The notes beneath the pieces were generated by a model. It was not told the DNA's origin. It did no database searches and saw only the letters and a program-made list of their open reading frames with translations. Both the position numbers and the translations under genes were made by a program. A DNA stretch of 7,125 nt, from the NCBI GenBank assembly GCA_949127685.1, contig CASBPW010000330.1, positions 1 to 7,125 of the forward strand. Direction: 5' to 3'. Position 1 is the first letter of the stretch; the number at the start of each line of letters is the position of its first letter. This document shows positions 5,707 through 7,125 of the stretch, piece by piece. This stretch comes from Candidatus Sivonenia alaskensis PMM_0068 (lineage in GTDB: Bacteria; Cyanobacteriota; Cyanobacteriia; Gloeobacterales; PMM-0068).

Positions 5707-7125
5707 TTATTCTGTGACGATAGGAGCATCAGAAGGGGATTCAGCGCTCTTCGATCTCTTGACTCTCTTACGTCTCTGCTTTTTGGGTTTCTCTCCGTCA
5801 ACCGGAGAACCGTCGGAAGCGACTACCTGCTCTGTAGCAGGATCTACTTTGCGCTTCAGTCTTCGTTTTCGCTTTTTGGGTTTCTCTGCATCGATCTGAG
5901 AACCGGCAGAGGTAGCGCTCGCTTTTGAGTTCCTTGTGACCGCAAGAGCAGGAACTGGGGCGGATACTGTTCCCGCGGGAGGAGCTGAAGTCACAGAAGG
6001 CTCGCTGGGACTGGCTAGCTCAGCGAGGGTCACACCATCCCCCTGTTTGGGGAAGGGAAGCACAGGGCTCCCTTGGAGGGCTTTTTGCATATACCCTTTC
6101 CAAATTGGAGCTACATAAGCGCCACCCGCAGTCCCTGAAACCATACGGCTATAGTCATCGTTGCCAATCCAGATGACGGTGACCATCTGGGGCACATAAC
6201 CAGCAAACCAAGCATCCCTGAAATCCTGAGTTGTTCCTGTTTTCCCCGCCACAGTACGACCAGGAAGCTGCGCCCCAGCCCCCGTCCCTCCAGGAGAAAC
6301 GACACTTTGCAAGGCGGAGTTGATCTGCTCTACTGCTCTCCGGTTCATAGTTGGTTCTCGGGTGGGAAGATTTTGTTCTACCAAATTGCCTTTGGTATCC
6401 GTAACCTGCATGATGACCGTTGGACGAATACGGTAGCCGCCATTCGCGAAGGCAGAGTATCCTCGGGCCAATTCCATCGGGGAAATATCTACTGCGCCTA
6501 AAGACATAGACAGATTAGGTTGAATAGGCGACTCGATACCGACATCCTTGGCCGTTTGCACCACATTACGAAGTCCTGCTTTCTTTCCGGCTCTCACCGC
6601 AGGGATGTTTCGGGACAGAGCAAGCGCTTGGCGGACGGTCATCTCTCCCATGAATTTATTGTCATAGTTACTCGGCGTGTACTTGCCGAAGGTCACCGGA
6701 GAATCGTCAATGATCGAATCTGGGGTGAGCACTTTTCGGGCAAAGGCCGTGTAATAAACAAAGGGTTTAAAGGAAGACCCTGGTTGACGGCGGGCCTGAA
6801 TAACTCGGTTAAATTGGCTGGTAGCAAAGTCGACACCACCCACCATCGCTTTTACATAGCCCGTGCGGGGGTCAATGCTGACCAGCGCCATTTGAGAAAC
6901 CCGACGGCCTCTCAGTTTGCGCACGCCATTGCGGACTGTATTCTCTGCCAGTCTTTGCAGGTCAAGATCGAGCGTAGTTTGGACTCTAAGCCCGCCTTTC
7001 AAAACAGAATCTTGACCATACGTACGGCGGAGTTCCTCTGACACAAAAGTACTGAAGTAGGTGACTTTGCGTTGGGGAGAAATCGCAGTCCCAAAGGTTA
7101 ACTTTTCGGCTTTGGCGGCCTGCGC
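5707..7125 (-). CDS. Class A penicillin-binding protein (PBP1A-like), transpeptidase part, 5' end outside window
   Basis: Bifunctional peptidoglycan synthase; the in-window part crosslinks stem peptides on the periplasmic side. The frame is open to the right edge: before the GTG at 7042-7044 it reads EKLTFGTAISPQRKVTYFSTF, typical of the segment joining the glycosyltransferase and transpeptidase domains. The membrane anchor and glycosyltransferase domain are therefore outside. Counted from the edge (472 residues), the active-site set is complete: SSFK with Ser117 in QPGSSFKPF, SRN at 171-173, and KTGT at 295-298 in VAGKTGTTQDFRDAWF. The domain ends near residue 350. A tail of about 105 residues follows: a Ser/Pro/Ala-rich linker, then two Lys/Arg-rich blocks that repeat each other. 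The stop codon is 86 nt before the phosphatase start. Family call is secure; the exact paralogue is not resolved. Confidence 0.93.
   Translation of the reverse strand, partial: AQAAKAEKLTFGTAISPQRKVTYFSTFVSEELRRTYGQDSVLKGGLRVQTTLDLDLQRLAENTVRNGVRKLRGRRVSQMALVSIDPRTGYVKAMVGGVDFATSQFNRVIQARRQPGSSFKPFVYYTAFARKVLTPDSIIDDSPVTFGKYTPSNYDNKFMGEMTVRQALALSRNIPAVRAGKKAGLRNVVQTAKDVGIESPIQPNLSMSLGAVDISPMELARGYSAFANGGYRIRPTVIMQVTDTKGNLVEQNLPTREPTMNRRAVEQINSALQSVVSPGGTGAGAQLPGRTVAGKTGTTQDFRDAWFAGYVPQMVTVIWIGNDDYSRMVSGTAGGAYVAPIWKGYMQKALQGSPVLPFPKQGDGVTLAELASPSEPSVTSAPPAGTVSAPVPALAVTRNSKASATSAGSQIDAEKPKKRKRRLKRKVDPATEQVVASDGSPVDGEKPKKQRRKRVKRSKSAESPSDAPIVTE
5719..5904 (-). repeat. Two 31-codon repeats encoding the basic tail of the penicillin-binding protein
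   Basis: Two in-frame units of 93 bp (5812-5904 and 5719-5811) start GSQIDAEKPKK and GSPVDGEKPKK and continue into runs of Lys and Arg (RKRRLKRK and QRRKRVKR). At DNA level a 17-nt stretch (GCTTTTTGGGTTTCTCT, plus strand) is identical at 5778-5794 and 5871-5887, exactly 93 bp apart, which points to a tandem duplication that has since diverged. The second unit is followed by only three more residues before the stop. The tail should lie in the periplasm. Confidence 0.7.

Noticed and set aside
5686..5709. Possible terminator after the penicillin-binding protein gene (AAAGT/ACTTT followed by T run)
   Set aside because: The stem is only 5 AT-rich pairs with a large imperfect loop, and the T run is partly inside the stem; read-through into the phosphatase gene is as likely.
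6520..7041. 173-codon open frame on the plus strand
   Set aside because: It is antisense to the transpeptidase domain with its intact SSFK, SRN and KTG motifs; the antisense peptide shows no recognisable domain.

Overview
The window looks like a chromosomal segment of a cyanobacterium. This is an inference from gene content and style: a cyanobacterial-type citrate synthase, hisC with an RTFSKAFRLA lysine motif, a GAF plus SpoIIE-type phosphatase, and an IS630-like transposase scar. Most start codons lack a clear Shine-Dalgarno sequence, and the tRNA has no encoded CCA. The lineage cannot be resolved from the sequence alone. Hand counts put most genes near 50-55% GC; the first gene is near 40%.

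Layout. (1) 1-512, plus strand: 3' part of an AT-rich DedA-family membrane protein gene whose start lies before the window. Directly behind it (about 535-630) is a short scar of a second, different DedA gene with host-like GC. (2) 633-2614, minus strand: citrate synthase (gltA) followed by an exported SIMPL/DUF541 protein. The SIMPL ribosome binding site lies in one arm of a perfect 8-bp inverted repeat. (3) 2615-2749: divergent promoter region between gltA and hisC, with a candidate hisC promoter, a short palindrome and a tandem octamer. (4) 2750-3893, plus strand: hisC, then tRNA-Arg(UCU) 12 nt later. (5) 3894-4103: convergent spacer with a palindrome, a short tandem repeat, a frameshifted IS630-type transposase scar and a possible terminator. 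(6) 4104-7125, minus strand: the transpeptidase half of a class A penicillin-binding protein (start beyond the window), a GAF/PP2C (RsbU/SpoIIE-like) phosphatase, and 17 nt further a 55-codon membrane-protein gene with a good ribosome binding site.

How the parts relate. gltA (TCA cycle entry) and hisC (histidine synthesis) are ordinary metabolism. The minus-strand block at the right end combines cell-wall synthesis with a phosphatase and a tiny membrane protein that may be its partner. This phosphatase/small-protein pair is the best candidate for something not yet described. The next most informative points are the two unrelated-looking DedA copies side by side (possible gene replacement), the hairpin over the SIMPL ribosome binding site, and the duplicated basic tail on the penicillin-binding protein.
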